Below are positions 54,427 to 63,639 of a DNA stretch of 64,000 nucleotides, in pieces. Under the pieces are notes generated by a model. It was not told the origin of the DNA. It was given only the letters and a program-made list of their open reading frames with translations, and did not search any database. Source of the stretch: Pseudomonas sp. AFG_SD02_1510_Pfu_092 (GTDB taxonomy: Bacteria > Pseudomonadota > Gammaproteobacteria > Pseudomonadales > Pseudomonadaceae); contig NZ_PUQD01000007.1 of the NCBI RefSeq assembly GCF_003331055.1, positions 1 through 64,000 on the forward strand, read 5' to 3'. Positions within the stretch are counted from its first letter, which is position 1; every line of letters begins with the position of its first letter. The position numbers were made by a program, and so were the translations under genes.

Positions 54427-55554
54427 GTGACCAGCCTGTACAGCCTTGCTCATCTGCGTGATCTTCCGGCAGCCACTTGGGACGCCTTGGTGCCGGCCGG
54501 CCAACCGTTCCTGCGCCATGCGTTTCTCACTGCCCTGGAGGACAGCGGCAGCGTCGCGCGCAACACCGGCTGGGCCGCCGAGCACCTGGTGCTGGAGCGT
54601 GACGGGCAGGTGCGGGCGCTGCTGCCGGCGTATCGCAAGTGGCACTCGTTTGGCGAGTACGTGTTCGACCATGGCTGGGCCGATGCTTGCGAGCGGGCCG
54701 GCATCGCTTACTACCCCAAGCTGCTCGGCGCGGTGCCGTTCAGCCCGGTCAGCGGCCCGCGTCTGCTGGCCAGCGACCCGGCCGATGGCCTGCTGCTGTT
54801 GCAGGCGCTGCCGGAGTACCTGGGCAAGGGCGGGCTGTCTGGCGCGCACATCAATTTCACCGACCCGGCGCTGGACGAACAGCTCGCTGGCCAGCCAGGC
54901 TGGATGGAGCGCCTGGGCTGCCAGTTCCATTGGCGCAATCACGGCTACCGCGACTTTCAGGATTTTCTCGACAGCCTCAGCTCGCGCAAGCGCAAGCAGA
55001 TGCGCAAGGAGCGCGAGCAGGTGGCAGGGCAGGGCATCGATTTTCGCTGGTACCGCGGCGATGAACTGGACCAGGCGCAATGGGACTTCGTTTACCGCTG
55101 CTACGCCAACACCTATGCGGTGCGCCGCCGTGCGCCCTACCTGACCCGCGAATTCTTCAGCCTGCTGGCCGAACGCATGCCCGCGGCGCTGCGCGTGGTG
55201 ATGGCGCGCCAGGGCGGACGTGATGTGGCCATGGCCTTGAGCCTGGTGGGTGGCGACAGCCTGTTCGGCCGTTACTGGGGGTGCCTGGATGAATTCGACC
55301 GGCTGCATTTCGAGACCTGTTTCTACCAGGGCATGGACTTTGCCATTGCCGAGGGCTTGCAGCGTTTCGACGCCGGCGCGCAGGGCGAGCACAAGCTGAT
55401 TCGCGGGTTCGAGCCGGTGCTGACGCGGTCGTGGCACTACCTGTTGCACCCGGGGTTGCGGCGGGCGGTAGAGGATTTTTTGCAGCAGGAGCGGGAAGGG
55501 GTAAGGGGGTATGCCGAGGAGGCGCGGGGGATGCTGCCTTATCGTCGGGACTGA
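54427..55554 (+). CDS. FemAB-like GNAT acyltransferase (DUF482/PF04339)
   Basis: 375 residues from a GTG at 54427; a TTG 19 codons upstream is an alternative, and neither has a strong ribosome binding site. Conserved stretches LPAYRKWHSFGEYVFDHGWA, GAHINFTDPALDEQL, RKRKQMRKEREQVAGQGI, and EGLQRFDAGAQGEHKLIRGF typify this family, which shares the double GNAT fold with FemAB peptidyltransferases. Function in Pseudomonas unknown. The 260-bp spacer before it is shared with the divergent porin promoter. Confidence 0.8.
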   Translation: MTSLYSLAHLRDLPAATWDALVPAGQPFLRHAFLTALEDSGSVARNTGWAAEHLVLERDGQVRALLPAYRKWHSFGEYVFDHGWADACERAGIAYYPKLLGAVPFSPVSGPRLLASDPADGLLLLQALPEYLGKGGLSGAHINFTDPALDEQLAGQPGWMERLGCQFHWRNHGYRDFQDFLDSLSSRKRKQMRKEREQVAGQGIDFRWYRGDELDQAQWDFVYRCYANTYAVRRRAPYLTREFFSLLAERMPAALRVVMARQGGRDVAMALSLVGGDSLFGRYWGCLDEFDRLHFETCFYQGMDFAIAEGLQRFDAGAQGEHKLIRGFEPVLTRSWHYLLHPGLRRAVEDFLQQEREGVRGYAEEARGMLPYRRD

Positions 55555-55575
55555 GGGTCTTGTATTGCCTGTGCC

Positions 55576-55658
55576 GGCCTCTTCGCGGGTAAACCCGCTC
55601 CCACAGGGATCGCGCAAACTTCAGTCCCTGTGGGAGCGGGCAAGCCCGCGAAGAGGCC
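55576..55658. repeat. Inverted REP pair
   Basis: Facing units 55576-55606 and 55628-55658 between convergent genes. Confidence 0.9.
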
Positions 55659-55668
55659 GGCACAGGCT

Positions 55669-57501
55669 TCAATCAACCCCGACAAACCCCCCGGTCTGGT
55701 GATGCCACAAGCGGGCATACAGCCCTTGCTGCTCCAGCAGCTCGGCATGGCTACCAATCTCGACAATCCGCCCCTTGTCCAGCACCACCAGCCGGTCCAT
55801 CCGCGCAATGGTGGAAAGCCGGTGGGCAATGGCGATGACCGTCTTGCCCTGCATCAGCGTCTCCAGGCTTTCCTGGATCGCTGCCTCCACCTCCGAGTCC
55901 AGCGCCGAGGTGGCCTCGTCCATGATCAGGATCGGCGCATTCTTCAACAGCACCCGGGCAATGGCGATGCGCTGGCGCTGGCCGCCCGACAACTTGACCC
56001 CACGCTCGCCGACATGCGCATCGAAACCGCTGCGGCCCTGGGCGTCCGACAGTTGCGGGATGAACTCGTCAGCCCGCGCACGGCGCACCGCTTCGATCAG
56101 CTCCGCCTCGCTGGCGTCGGGGCGCCCGTACAGCAGGTTGTCGCGGATCGAGCGATGCAACAACGAGGTGTCTTGGGTAATCATGCCGATCTGCGCGCGC
56201 AGGCTGGCCTGGCTGACCTCGGCAATGTCCTGGCCGTCGATCAGGATGCGCCCGCCCTGGACGTCGTACAGGCGCAGCAACAGGTTGACCAGGGTCGATT
56301 TGCCAGCCCCGGACGGGCCGATCAGGCCAATCTTCTCGCCCGGGCGGATGTCCAGGTTCAGCCCTTCGATGACGTTGGCGGCCTTGCCATAATGGAAATC
56401 GACGTCATCGAAACGCACTGCGCCGCGGCTGACTTGCAACGCCGGGGCATTCGGCCGGTCGGTGACGGTGACCGGCTGGGCGATGGTCTGCAGGCCGTCC
56501 TGGACCATGCCGATGTTCTCGAAGATGCCGTTGACCACCCACATGATCCAGCCCGACATGTTGACGATGCGGATCACCAGACCGGTGGCCAGGGCGATGG
56601 CGCCGACCGTGATCAGCGACTGGCTCCACAGCCACAGGGCGAGGCCGGTGGTGGTGACCACCAGCAGGCCGTTGAGGGTGGTGATGACCACGTCCATGCT
56701 GGTGACCACGCGCGCGGCCAGCTGGGTTTTCTCGGTCTGTTCGCTGATCGCTTCGCGGGCGTACTGCTGCTCGTAGTCGGTGTGGGCGAACAGCTTCAAG
56801 GTAGCGATATTGGTATAGCCGTCGACGATGCGCCCCATCAGCTTGGAGCGGGCGTCGGAGGAAATCACCGAGCGGTCCTTGACCCGTGGTACGAAGTAGC
56901 ACAGCGCGGCGATATAGCTGGCGATCCACACCAGCAACGGCAGCATCAGGCGCCAGTCGGCCTCGGCGAACAGCACCAGCGAGGTGATGGCGTAGATCAG
57001 CACGTGCCACAGCGCGTCCACCGCCTGCACGGCCGAGTCGCGCAGCGAGTTGCCGGTCTGCATGATGCGCTGGGCAATGCGCCCGGCGAAGTCGCTCTGA
57101 AAGAAATTAAGGCTCTGCTTGAGGACGTAGGTGTGGTTCTGCCAGCGGATCAGGCTGGTCATGCCGGGGGTGATGGTCTGGTGCACCAGCAGGTCGTGCA
57201 GGCCGAAGAACACCGGTCGCAACAGCAGGATCACCACCAGCATCCACAGCAGTTCGCCACTGTGCTCGCTGAAGAAGTTGGCGTTGGGCGTGCCCTGGGC
57301 CAGGTCGATGATGCGGCTGAGGTAGCTGAACATCGCCACCTCGATCAGCGAGGCGAACAGGCCGACCACCAGCAAGGCCAGGAAGCTTGGCCACACCTGG
57401 CGCAGGTAATACAGGTAGAACGGCCAGACCTGGCTGGGTGGCGACTCGCTGGGCGCATCGCGGAATATATCGATCAGTTGCTCGAAGCGGCGGTACAGCA
57501 T
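55669..57501 (-). CDS. ABC exporter, fused membrane and ATPase domains
   Basis: 610 residues from the ATG at 57501 (AGGAG upstream). Six helices in the first 330 residues, then an ATPase domain: Walker A IGPSGAGKST, signature KLSGGQRQRIAIARVLL, Walker B ILIMDEATSALD and H-loop IAHRLSTIARM. It is an MsbA/MdlB-like homodimeric half transporter exporting lipids, peptides or drugs; the substrate is not readable. Confidence 0.9.
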   Translation of the reverse strand: MLYRRFEQLIDIFRDAPSESPPSQVWPFYLYYLRQVWPSFLALLVVGLFASLIEVAMFSYLSRIIDLAQGTPNANFFSEHSGELLWMLVVILLLRPVFFGLHDLLVHQTITPGMTSLIRWQNHTYVLKQSLNFFQSDFAGRIAQRIMQTGNSLRDSAVQAVDALWHVLIYAITSLVLFAEADWRLMLPLLVWIASYIAALCYFVPRVKDRSVISSDARSKLMGRIVDGYTNIATLKLFAHTDYEQQYAREAISEQTEKTQLAARVVTSMDVVITTLNGLLVVTTTGLALWLWSQSLITVGAIALATGLVIRIVNMSGWIMWVVNGIFENIGMVQDGLQTIAQPVTVTDRPNAPALQVSRGAVRFDDVDFHYGKAANVIEGLNLDIRPGEKIGLIGPSGAGKSTLVNLLLRLYDVQGGRILIDGQDIAEVSQASLRAQIGMITQDTSLLHRSIRDNLLYGRPDASEAELIEAVRRARADEFIPQLSDAQGRSGFDAHVGERGVKLSGGQRQRIAIARVLLKNAPILIMDEATSALDSEVEAAIQESLETLMQGKTVIAIAHRLSTIARMDRLVVLDKGRIVEIGSHAELLEQQGLYARLWHHQTGGFVGVD

Positions 57502-57563
57502 GGGTGACAAGACTCCTGTGCTACCCGACCCTGGAAGGTTTCACATCCGTGTGAAACTTGCGG

Positions 57564-58121
57564 TCAGTCGATGCGTTTGGCCGACTTGATGTACACCGGG
57601 TCGGCCGGTACATCGCGCATGCCTTTTTTGACCGTGGTCGGCGAATTGACGATCTGGTCGACCACTTCGATGCCTTTGGTGACCTTGCCGAATACGGCAT
57701 AACCGGCGTCACGACCCGGGTTGAGGAAGTCGTTGTCGGCGACGTTGATGAAGAACTGACTGGTGGCCGAGTTCGGGTCGGAGGTGCGCGCCATCGACAG
57801 GGTGCCGCGGGTGTTCTGCAAGCCGTTGCTGGCTTCGTTCCTGATCGGGTCCTGGGTGGGCTTTTGCACCATCTGTTCAGTGAAGCCGCCGCCCTGGACC
57901 ATGAACCCCGGGATTACCCGGTGGAAGATGGTGTTGTTGTAGAAGCCGCTGTCGACGTAGCCGAGGAAATTCTTGGTACTGATCGGCGCCTTCTCGGCAT
58001 TCAGCTCGATCTCGACCTGGCCGAAGCTGGTGTCCAGCAGAACGTGCGGGGTCTTGTCGGAGGCCATGACGCTGGTGGCGAAGGCGACCGAGCAGGCGGT
58101 GAGCAGGAGTTTTTTCAGCAT
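57564..58121 (-). CDS. ppiA: Periplasmic peptidyl-prolyl cis-trans isomerase (cyclophilin)
   Basis: 185 residues with signal peptide [20 protein letters not shown]. Cyclophilin motifs: [15 protein letters not shown] (with the catalytic Arg), [20 protein letters not shown] and [10 protein letters not shown]. It catalyses proline isomerisation during folding of exported proteins. Its start overlaps the end of the upstream hydrolase gene by seven bases. Confidence 0.9.
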   Translation of the reverse strand: MLKKLLLTACSVAFATSVMASDKTPHVLLDTSFGQVEIELNAEKAPISTKNFLGYVDSGFYNNTIFHRVIPGFMVQGGGFTEQMVQKPTQDPIRNEASNGLQNTRGTLSMARTSDPNSATSQFFINVADNDFLNPGRDAGYAVFGKVTKGIEVVDQIVNSPTTVKKGMRDVPADPVYIKSAKRID

Positions 58122-58927
58122 GGGCTCAAAGATCCTTGAGAGGTGGAAGCAGCTGCAAGGAACTGCAGCAGGGTCTGGTTGAAGACCTCGGGTTGATCGA
58201 GGGGTGTAGCGTGCCGGGAATCGTCGATGACCACCAGCCTGGCGTGGGGCATCAGGGCGACATAGCGCTGTTTCAGTCGTATCGGGGTGTAATCGTGGTC
58301 GGCGGCAATCACCAGGGTAGGACAGCCGATCTGGCCGATGCGTTCCTGCACGCCCCAGTCGACGATGGCGTCGAAACTCTTGAGGTAGGCGCGCTTGTCG
58401 TTGCGTGCCCAGCGCTGGGCCATCTTCTCTCGCAGCTCGGCCTGCCCGGGCTTGGGGAACAGGCGTTCGGCCAGGCCCTTGCCGACGGTTTCGACACTGA
58501 GGATGCGCGCCAGGCTCCAGCGCTTCAGCCACCAGAGCCAGTCACTGCGGGTGCGGCGCTTGACCTCGGGGGCGCTGTTGACGATGCACAGGCTGCGCAG
58601 CCATTGCGGGTGGTCGACGGCGAACTGGAAGCCGACCATGCCGCCCATGGACAGGCCGACGAAGTGCACCGGGCCGGTGTGCAGGTGTTCGAGCAGGGCC
58701 AGCAGGTCGGCACTGAAGGTGGCGATCTGGTAACCGTCGCGCGGCTTGTCGGAGCGGCCGTGGCCGCGGATGTCCATCACGATCACCCGGTAATGCTGGC
58801 TCAGCAGCGGCACCTGCAGCTCCCAGTCCTGGCAGCTGGAACCCAGGCCATGCAGCAATACCAGGGGTTCACCCTGGCCATATTCCGCGTAATGCAGTGC
58901 GCATCCTTCGTGTTCGAAATAGGCCAT
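58115..58927 (-). CDS. Alpha/beta hydrolase, PcaD/BioH-like
   Basis: 270 residues from [24 protein letters not shown] nine bases upstream. Nucleophile elbow GLSMGGMVG, oxyanion loop [12 protein letters not shown], acid in [10 protein letters not shown] and histidine in [11 protein letters not shown]. Cytoplasmic esterase/lactonase-like hydrolase; the substrate is unknown. Same strand as the LysR gene upstream and overlapping ppiA, so probably cotranscribed. Confidence 0.85.
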   Translation of the reverse strand: MAYFEHEGCALHYAEYGQGEPLVLLHGLGSSCQDWELQVPLLSQHYRVIVMDIRGHGRSDKPRDGYQIATFSADLLALLEHLHTGPVHFVGLSMGGMVGFQFAVDHPQWLRSLCIVNSAPEVKRRTRSDWLWWLKRWSLARILSVETVGKGLAERLFPKPGQAELREKMAQRWARNDKRAYLKSFDAIVDWGVQERIGQIGCPTLVIAADHDYTPIRLKQRYVALMPHARLVVIDDSRHATPLDQPEVFNQTLLQFLAAASTSQGSLSPC

Positions 58928-58940
58928 GGGCGCGGTCCTC

Positions 58941-59864
58941 TCAAGCTTGCGGGGGGGCTGCGAAGGGCACGTCCAGCGGCGCGGTGTCGAAATTGCGCAG
59001 CAGGTCGATGAGAATCTGCGTGGCCGGGCCCAAGGTCTTCTCTTTGCTCGAATAAAGGTAGAACAGCGGATGGCGGCTGCCACCCTGATCCAGCGGCAAC
59101 GGCTTGAGCACGCCTTCGCGCAGCTCGCGCTCGATCATGTGCCGGGGCAGCCAGGCAAAGCCCAGGCCGCTGCTGACGAAGGTGGCGGCGGTACCCAGGC
59201 TGCCGACCGTCCAGCGCTGTTCGGCGCCCAGCCAGCCGACATCGCGCGGTTGGGCGCGGCCGGAGTCGCGGATGACCACCTGCAACTGGCTTTCCAGGTC
59301 CTGGAAGGTCAGCTCGCGGCCCAGCCGGTGCAAGCTGTGTTCGGGGTGGGCGACGGCGACGAACTCCACCGCGCTGAGTTCGGCGCCCAGGTAGCCGCCG
59401 ATGCTGTAGCTGCTGATGGCCAGGTCGGCGATGCCTTCGTGCATCACTTCTTCCACGCCAGACAGCACTTCTTCGCGCAGGCGCACCCGGCAACCCCGGC
59501 TCTGCGGCATGAACGCGGCCAGCGCGCGGACCAGGCGGGCACTGGGGTAGGCCGCGTCGACCACCAGGCGCACCTCGGCTTCCCAGCCCTGCTCCATATG
59601 GTGAGCGAGGTCTTCGAGCTGGCTGGCCTGTTTGACCAGGTGGCGCGAACGGCGCAGCAGGACGTTGCCGGCTTCGGTCAGCACCGCCTTGCGGCCGTCG
59701 ATGCGCAACAGCGGCACGCCCAGTTGCTCCTGCATGCGGGCCACGGTGTAGCTGACCGACGACTGCGAGCGGTGCAAGGCCTCGGCGGCCTGGGCAAACC
59801 CGCCGTGATCGACCACTGCCTGCAGGGTTCGCCACTGGTCAAGGGTTACGCGCGGCGCTTTCAT
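58941..59864 (-). CDS. LysR-family transcriptional regulator
   Basis: 307 residues. Helix-turn-helix LDQWRTLQAVVDHGGFAQAA and EALHRSQSSVSYTVARMQEQ, then a periplasmic-binding-like effector domain. GGAG lies six bases before the ATG. Its start faces a small exported protein gene and azoR, so these are candidate targets; direct repeats upstream of azoR could be its sites. Confidence 0.85.
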   Translation of the reverse strand: MKAPRVTLDQWRTLQAVVDHGGFAQAAEALHRSQSSVSYTVARMQEQLGVPLLRIDGRKAVLTEAGNVLLRRSRHLVKQASQLEDLAHHMEQGWEAEVRLVVDAAYPSARLVRALAAFMPQSRGCRVRLREEVLSGVEEVMHEGIADLAISSYSIGGYLGAELSAVEFVAVAHPEHSLHRLGRELTFQDLESQLQVVIRDSGRAQPRDVGWLGAEQRWTVGSLGTAATFVSSGLGFAWLPRHMIERELREGVLKPLPLDQGGSRHPLFYLYSSKEKTLGPATQILIDLLRNFDTAPLDVPFAAPPQA

Positions 59865-59912
59865 CTTTCGCTCCTGTTGTCCTAAGCTGCGCTCTTTCAA
59901 GGAGAGCGGCCC

Positions 59913-60227
59913 ATGAAGAAATGTTGTGCGGCAATACTGATGTGCCTGCCCCTCGGGGCCATGGCTTATCCCATCGATGTGGAGAAGGAACTGACCGGGG
60001 TAAAGCTCGACTACACCGCCTATGACACGGCCTATGACATTGGCGCCATCACCCTCAACAACTATGGGCAGGTACCGGCGGCGTGCAAGGTAACCTTTCG
60101 CAACGGCCCGGAGGCACCACGGGTGCGCCGGGTGAACGTACCGGCCGGTAAAAGCGTCGATGTCACCGCCAAGTTCAACCGGCAGATCATCAAACTGCGG
60201 ATCGCCTTGAACTGCAGTGCAGAATAA
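59913..60227 (+). CDS. Small exported protein of unknown function
   Basis: 104 residues. A signal peptide (MKKCCAAILMCLPLGAMAYP) precedes an all-beta-looking mature protein (VDVTAKFNRQIIKLRIALNC) with two cysteines able to form a disulfide. AAGGAGAG before the ATG. I do not recognise the family. It is divergent from the LysR gene with only 48 bp between the starts. Confidence 0.75.
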   Translation: MKKCCAAILMCLPLGAMAYPIDVEKELTGVKLDYTAYDTAYDIGAITLNNYGQVPAACKVTFRNGPEAPRVRRVNVPAGKSVDVTAKFNRQIIKLRIALNCSAE

Positions 60228-60279
60228 ACCGATAAATCGATAGGTTGAACCCACTTTTTACGCTTTTTTATCGATAGGT
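60226..60279. promoter_or_regulatory. Direct repeats and imperfect palindrome upstream of azoR
   Basis: ATCGATAGGT occurs at 60236-60245 and 60270-60279. The first copy is also part of an imperfect palindrome, AACCGATAAATCGATAGGTT. The AT-rich DNA between the copies could hold the promoter. Confidence 0.45.
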
Positions 60280-60336
60280 CAAGCCGTAATCTCACCTCCA
60301 TCGAATCGCAACCCTTTTTGCCGATGGAGGCTCCCC

Positions 60337-60936
60337 ATGTCCCGCGTTCTGATCATCGAAAGCAGTGCCCGCCAACAGGATTCCGTTTCCCGCCAGCTGA
60401 CCCGGGATTTCATCCAACAGTGGCAGGCCGCGCATCCGGCCGATCAGATCAGCGTGCGCGACCTGGCGGTAACCCCGGTGCCGCACCTGGATGCCAACCT
60501 GCTGGGTGGCTGGATGAAGCCCGAAAAGCAGCGCAGCGCCGCCGAGCTGGAAGCGCTGGCCCGCTCCAACGAGCTGACGGATGAATTGCTCGCGGCCGAC
60601 GTGCTGGTGATGGCGGCACCGATGTACAACTTCACCATCCCCAGCACCCTCAAGGCCTGGCTGGACCATGTGCTGCGCGCCGGCATCACCTTCAAGTACA
60701 CCCCGACCGGCCCGCAGGGTCTGCTGACCGGCAAGCGCGCCATCGTCCTGACCGCCCGTGGCGGCATCCACGCCGGTGCTACCAGCGACCACCAGGAACC
60801 GTACCTGCGCCAGGTGATGGCCTTCATCGGCATTCACGATGTCGACTTCATCCACGCCGAAGGCCTGAACATGAGCGCCGACTTCCACGAGAAGGGCGTC
60901 AACCAGGCCAAGGCCAAACTGGCAGCGGTGGCCTGA
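60337..60936 (+). CDS. azoR: FMN-dependent NADH-azoreductase
   Basis: 199 residues, normal AzoR length. Flavodoxin-like fold with the FMN-phosphate loop ESSARQQDSVSRQL, the isoalloxazine segment MAAPMYNFTIPSTLKAWLD and TARGGIHAG. It reduces quinones and azo compounds with NADH in the cytoplasm. GGAGG precedes the ATG and repeat sequences lie 60-110 bp upstream, suggesting inducible expression. Confidence 0.95.
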   Translation: MSRVLIIESSARQQDSVSRQLTRDFIQQWQAAHPADQISVRDLAVTPVPHLDANLLGGWMKPEKQRSAAELEALARSNELTDELLAADVLVMAAPMYNFTIPSTLKAWLDHVLRAGITFKYTPTGPQGLLTGKRAIVLTARGGIHAGATSDHQEPYLRQVMAFIGIHDVDFIHAEGLNMSADFHEKGVNQAKAKLAAVA

Positions 60937-60989
60937 GGCTTAGCGAATTCCCAACCCTGACACCTGTTGTTGCTCCTTTGGGTGTACCT

Positions 60990-61016
60990 GCCCGGCCTGC
61001 ATGGCCGGGCTTTTTT
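60990..61016 (+). terminator. Intrinsic terminator after azoR
   Basis: GCCCGGCC (60990-60997) and GGCCGGGC (61003-61010) around TGCAT, followed by six T. The spacer up to 61220 otherwise holds only a REP pair. Confidence 0.95.
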
Positions 61017-61045
61017 GTGCCTGAAATTTTGTGGGTGCCTGTGCC

Positions 61046-61139
61046 GGCCTCTTCGCGGGCTTGCCCGCTCCCACAGGGATATCACAGTACCTAAGACCTG
61101 CGGTGTACTTGTGGGAGCGGGCAAGCCCGCGAAGAGGCC
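61046..61139. repeat. Inverted REP pair
   Basis: Units 61046-61076 and 61111-61139 face each other and pair over more than 30 bases. Confidence 0.9.
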
Positions 61140-61220
61140 GGCACAGCCCCACATTCCTCATGGTTGAACTCATTCGCCGCAACCCGCTAAGGTCGCGCCC
61201 TTGATCCACGAGAGGCAACC

Positions 61221-62096
61221 ATGGGCTACCTGATAATCGTCGCGCTGATCCAGGCGTTTTCCTTCAACCTGATCGGCGAATATCTGGCCGGGCATGTCGA
61301 TAGCTATTTCGCCGTACTCGCCCGGGTGGTGTTGGCTGGCCTGGTGTTCCTGCCACTGACCCGCTGGCGCCAGGTCGAGCCGCGTTTCCTGCGCTCGATG
61401 CTGCTGATCGGCGCGCTGCAGTACGGCATCACCTACGTCTGCCTGTACCTGAGCTTCCGCGTGCTCAGCGTGCCGGAGGTGCTGTTGTTCACCATCCTCA
61501 CGCCACTGCACGTGACGCTGATCGAAGACGCCATGAACCGGCGCTTCAACCCCTGGGCCCTGGTGGCAGCGCTGGTGGCGGTAGCCGGCGCCGCGGTGAT
61601 CCGCTTCGATACCATCAGTGGCGAGTTCTTCATCGGTTTCCTGCTGCTGCAACTGGCCAACTTCACCTACGCCGCCGGCCAGGTGCTGTACCGCCACCTG
61701 GTCGCCCGCCACCCCAGCGACCTGCCGCACTACAAGCGTTTCGGCTATTTCTACCTCGGCGCGTTGATCGTGGTGCTGCCGGCGTTCCTGCTGTTCGGCA
61801 ATGCCCAGCACCTGCCGAGCACCGATGTGCAGTGGCTGGTGCTGCTGTTCCTCGGCCTGTGCCCCACGGCGCTGGGCCTGTACTGGTTGAACAAGGGCGC
61901 CTGCCTGGTTTCCGGCGCTACGCTGGCGGTGATGAACAACCTGCATGTGCCGCTAGGGCTGCTGCTGAACCTGCTGATCTGGAACCAGCATGAACCGCTG
62001 GGGCGGCTGTTCCTCGGCGGCGCGATCATCCTCGCCTCGGTGTGGCTGAGCCGCCTGGGCGGGCGCGCGCAGACGCCGTTGGCCGGCAAGGCCTGA
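61221..62096 (+). CDS. EamA/DMT-family transporter (carboxylate/amino-acid/amine type)
   Basis: 291 residues, ten helices. LTPLHVTLIEDAMNRRFNPWALVAALVAVAGA closes the first repeat; LNKGACLVSGATLAVMNNLHVPLG lies in the second. Similar to the YbfH-like CAAT exporters. GAGAGG before the ATG. One base separates it from the AEC carrier gene, so the two form an operon. Confidence 0.85.
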   Translation: MGYLIIVALIQAFSFNLIGEYLAGHVDSYFAVLARVVLAGLVFLPLTRWRQVEPRFLRSMLLIGALQYGITYVCLYLSFRVLSVPEVLLFTILTPLHVTLIEDAMNRRFNPWALVAALVAVAGAAVIRFDTISGEFFIGFLLLQLANFTYAAGQVLYRHLVARHPSDLPHYKRFGYFYLGALIVVLPAFLLFGNAQHLPSTDVQWLVLLFLGLCPTALGLYWLNKGACLVSGATLAVMNNLHVPLGLLLNLLIWNQHEPLGRLFLGGAIILASVWLSRLGGRAQTPLAGKA

Positions 62097-62097
62097 C

Positions 62098-63033
62098 ATG
62101 CACACCATCTTCGTCATCGTCGCGCCGATCTTCGCCCTGATCCTGGTTGGCTACCTGTGCCGCAAGACCAACAAGCTCGGTGACAAGGCCGCTGCCGAGA
62201 TCAACAAGATGGTGGTCTGGCTGTGCCTGCCGGCGTTGCTGTTCAAGGTTACCGCCACGGCGACCTGGAGCGAGATCTGGCACCCGGGGTTCATTGTCGC
62301 CTTCGCTACCGGGGCGCTGGCGATGTTCGTCGTGACCCTGGCCTGGCGCCTGTACAGCGGCCATGGCCTGGTAGCCGCGAGCATCGACGGGCTCAGTGCC
62401 GGCTATGCCAATACCGGCTACATCGGCATCCCGCTGTGCCTGCTGCTGTTCGGCCAGCCGGGCCTGCAGCCGGCGCTGATCTCGTCGTTGATCGTGGTCT
62501 GCCTGGTGTTCGCGATTTCCCTGACGCTGATCGAGATCGGCCTGCAGCAAGAGCGGCAGATCGGCCGCGCCGTCCTGCTGGTGAGCAAGGCGCTGGCGAA
62601 GAACCCGCTGGTGATTTCGCCACTGGCGGGGGCGGGGTGGGCCATGAGCGGGTTGGGGCTGACAGAGCCGGTGCTGCACTTTCTCGACATGCTGGCGCTG
62701 GCCACCACGCCGTGTGCGCTGATATCGCTGGGCGCATTCCTGGCAGAAAAGCGCCCGGGTGCGCAGGCCAGCCCATGGCCGTTGGTCGGCCTGAAGCTGG
62801 TGGGGCAGCCGGCGCTGACCTGGGTGCTGGCGTTCAAGGTGTTCAGCCTGCCGAGCATGTGGGCGGCTTCGGCAGTGCTGCTGGCGGCGCTGCCGACCGG
62901 CACCGGGCCGTTCATGCTGGCCGAGTACTACAACCGTGAGGCCGGGCTGATTTCGCGGACGATCCTGTTGTCGACCGTGGCTTCGCTGGTGACCTTGACC
63001 GGGTTGTTGTACCTGTTGGGGTATGCGGGGTAG
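62098..63033 (+). CDS. AEC-family (auxin efflux carrier-like) transporter
   Basis: 311 residues with about ten helices. Family features: APIFALILVGYLCRKTNKL at the start, the conserved LPALLF, and AALPTGTGPFMLAEYYNRE with LSTVASLVTL near the end. Bacterial members carry organic acids such as malate or malonate; the direction and substrate are unknown here. Second gene of an operon with an EamA transporter. Confidence 0.85.
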   Translation: MHTIFVIVAPIFALILVGYLCRKTNKLGDKAAAEINKMVVWLCLPALLFKVTATATWSEIWHPGFIVAFATGALAMFVVTLAWRLYSGHGLVAASIDGLSAGYANTGYIGIPLCLLLFGQPGLQPALISSLIVVCLVFAISLTLIEIGLQQERQIGRAVLLVSKALAKNPLVISPLAGAGWAMSGLGLTEPVLHFLDMLALATTPCALISLGAFLAEKRPGAQASPWPLVGLKLVGQPALTWVLAFKVFSLPSMWAASAVLLAALPTGTGPFMLAEYYNREAGLISRTILLSTVASLVTLTGLLYLLGYAG

Positions 63034-63098
63034 CGGTCGGTGTACCATGAAAGGGCGGCGCAGGCTGTGATAACAGGGGCAACCGCAAGGGCCATGAC

Positions 63099-63512
63099 AT
63101 GCTGACCATCTCCAACAACGTGCATCTGCCGGATGCCGACATCGAACTGACCTACATCCGCGCCCAGGGCGCGGGTGGGCAGAACGTCAACAAGGTGTCC
63201 AGCGCCGTGCACCTGCGCTTCGACATCCAGGCCTCGTCGCTGCCGGCGTTTTACAAGGAGCGGCTGCTGGCGCTGCGTGACAGCCGCATCACCGGCGACG
63301 GCGTGTTGATCATCAAGGCCCAGCAGTACCGCACCCAGGAGCAGAACCGCGCTGACGCCCTGGCGCGTCTGGCCGAGTTGATCATCGCCGCCGGCAAGAC
63401 CGAGAAGAAACGCCGCCCCACCAAGCCCACCCTTGGCTCGAAAACCCGCCGCCTGGAAGGGAAGGCCAGGCGCAGCACAGTCAAGGCGGGGCGGGGTAAG
63501 GTGGACTTTTAA
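63099..63512 (+). CDS. arfB: Alternative ribosome-rescue factor B (peptidyl-tRNA hydrolase)
   Basis: 137 residues. The catalytic GGQ is in [21 protein letters not shown], near residue 27. The C-terminal tail is rich in Lys and Arg ([20 protein letters not shown]) and inserts into the empty mRNA channel of stalled ribosomes. Without the codon-recognition domain of RF1/RF2, this size is diagnostic of ArfB/YaeJ, which rescues ribosomes stalled on non-stop mRNA. Confidence 0.95.
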   Translation: MLTISNNVHLPDADIELTYIRAQGAGGQNVNKVSSAVHLRFDIQASSLPAFYKERLLALRDSRITGDGVLIIKAQQYRTQEQNRADALARLAELIIAAGKTEKKRRPTKPTLGSKTRRLEGKARRSTVKAGRGKVDF

Positions 63513-63582
63513 AATGCGGGTGGTGGAACAGTCCTGGCAGGTACTGGCAGGTACTGCATAACTCTCGTATTTTGCGCGGAAC

Positions 63583-63625
63583 CTGTGGGAGCTGGCTTGC
63601 CGGCGATGGGCTGCGAAGCAGCCCC
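63583..63625. repeat. Variant REP-like element
   Basis: Begins CTGTGGGAGCTGGCTTGCCG and ends in a hairpin GGGCTGC-GAA-GCAGCCC (63608-63624). A different subtype from the REPs elsewhere in the window. Confidence 0.7.
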
Positions 63626-63639
63626 GGCAATCTCAAGCC

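Noticed and set aside
55630-57507. 625-codon plus-strand frame opposite the ABC exporter
   Set aside because: Starts inside a REP and mirrors a gene with intact Walker motifs.
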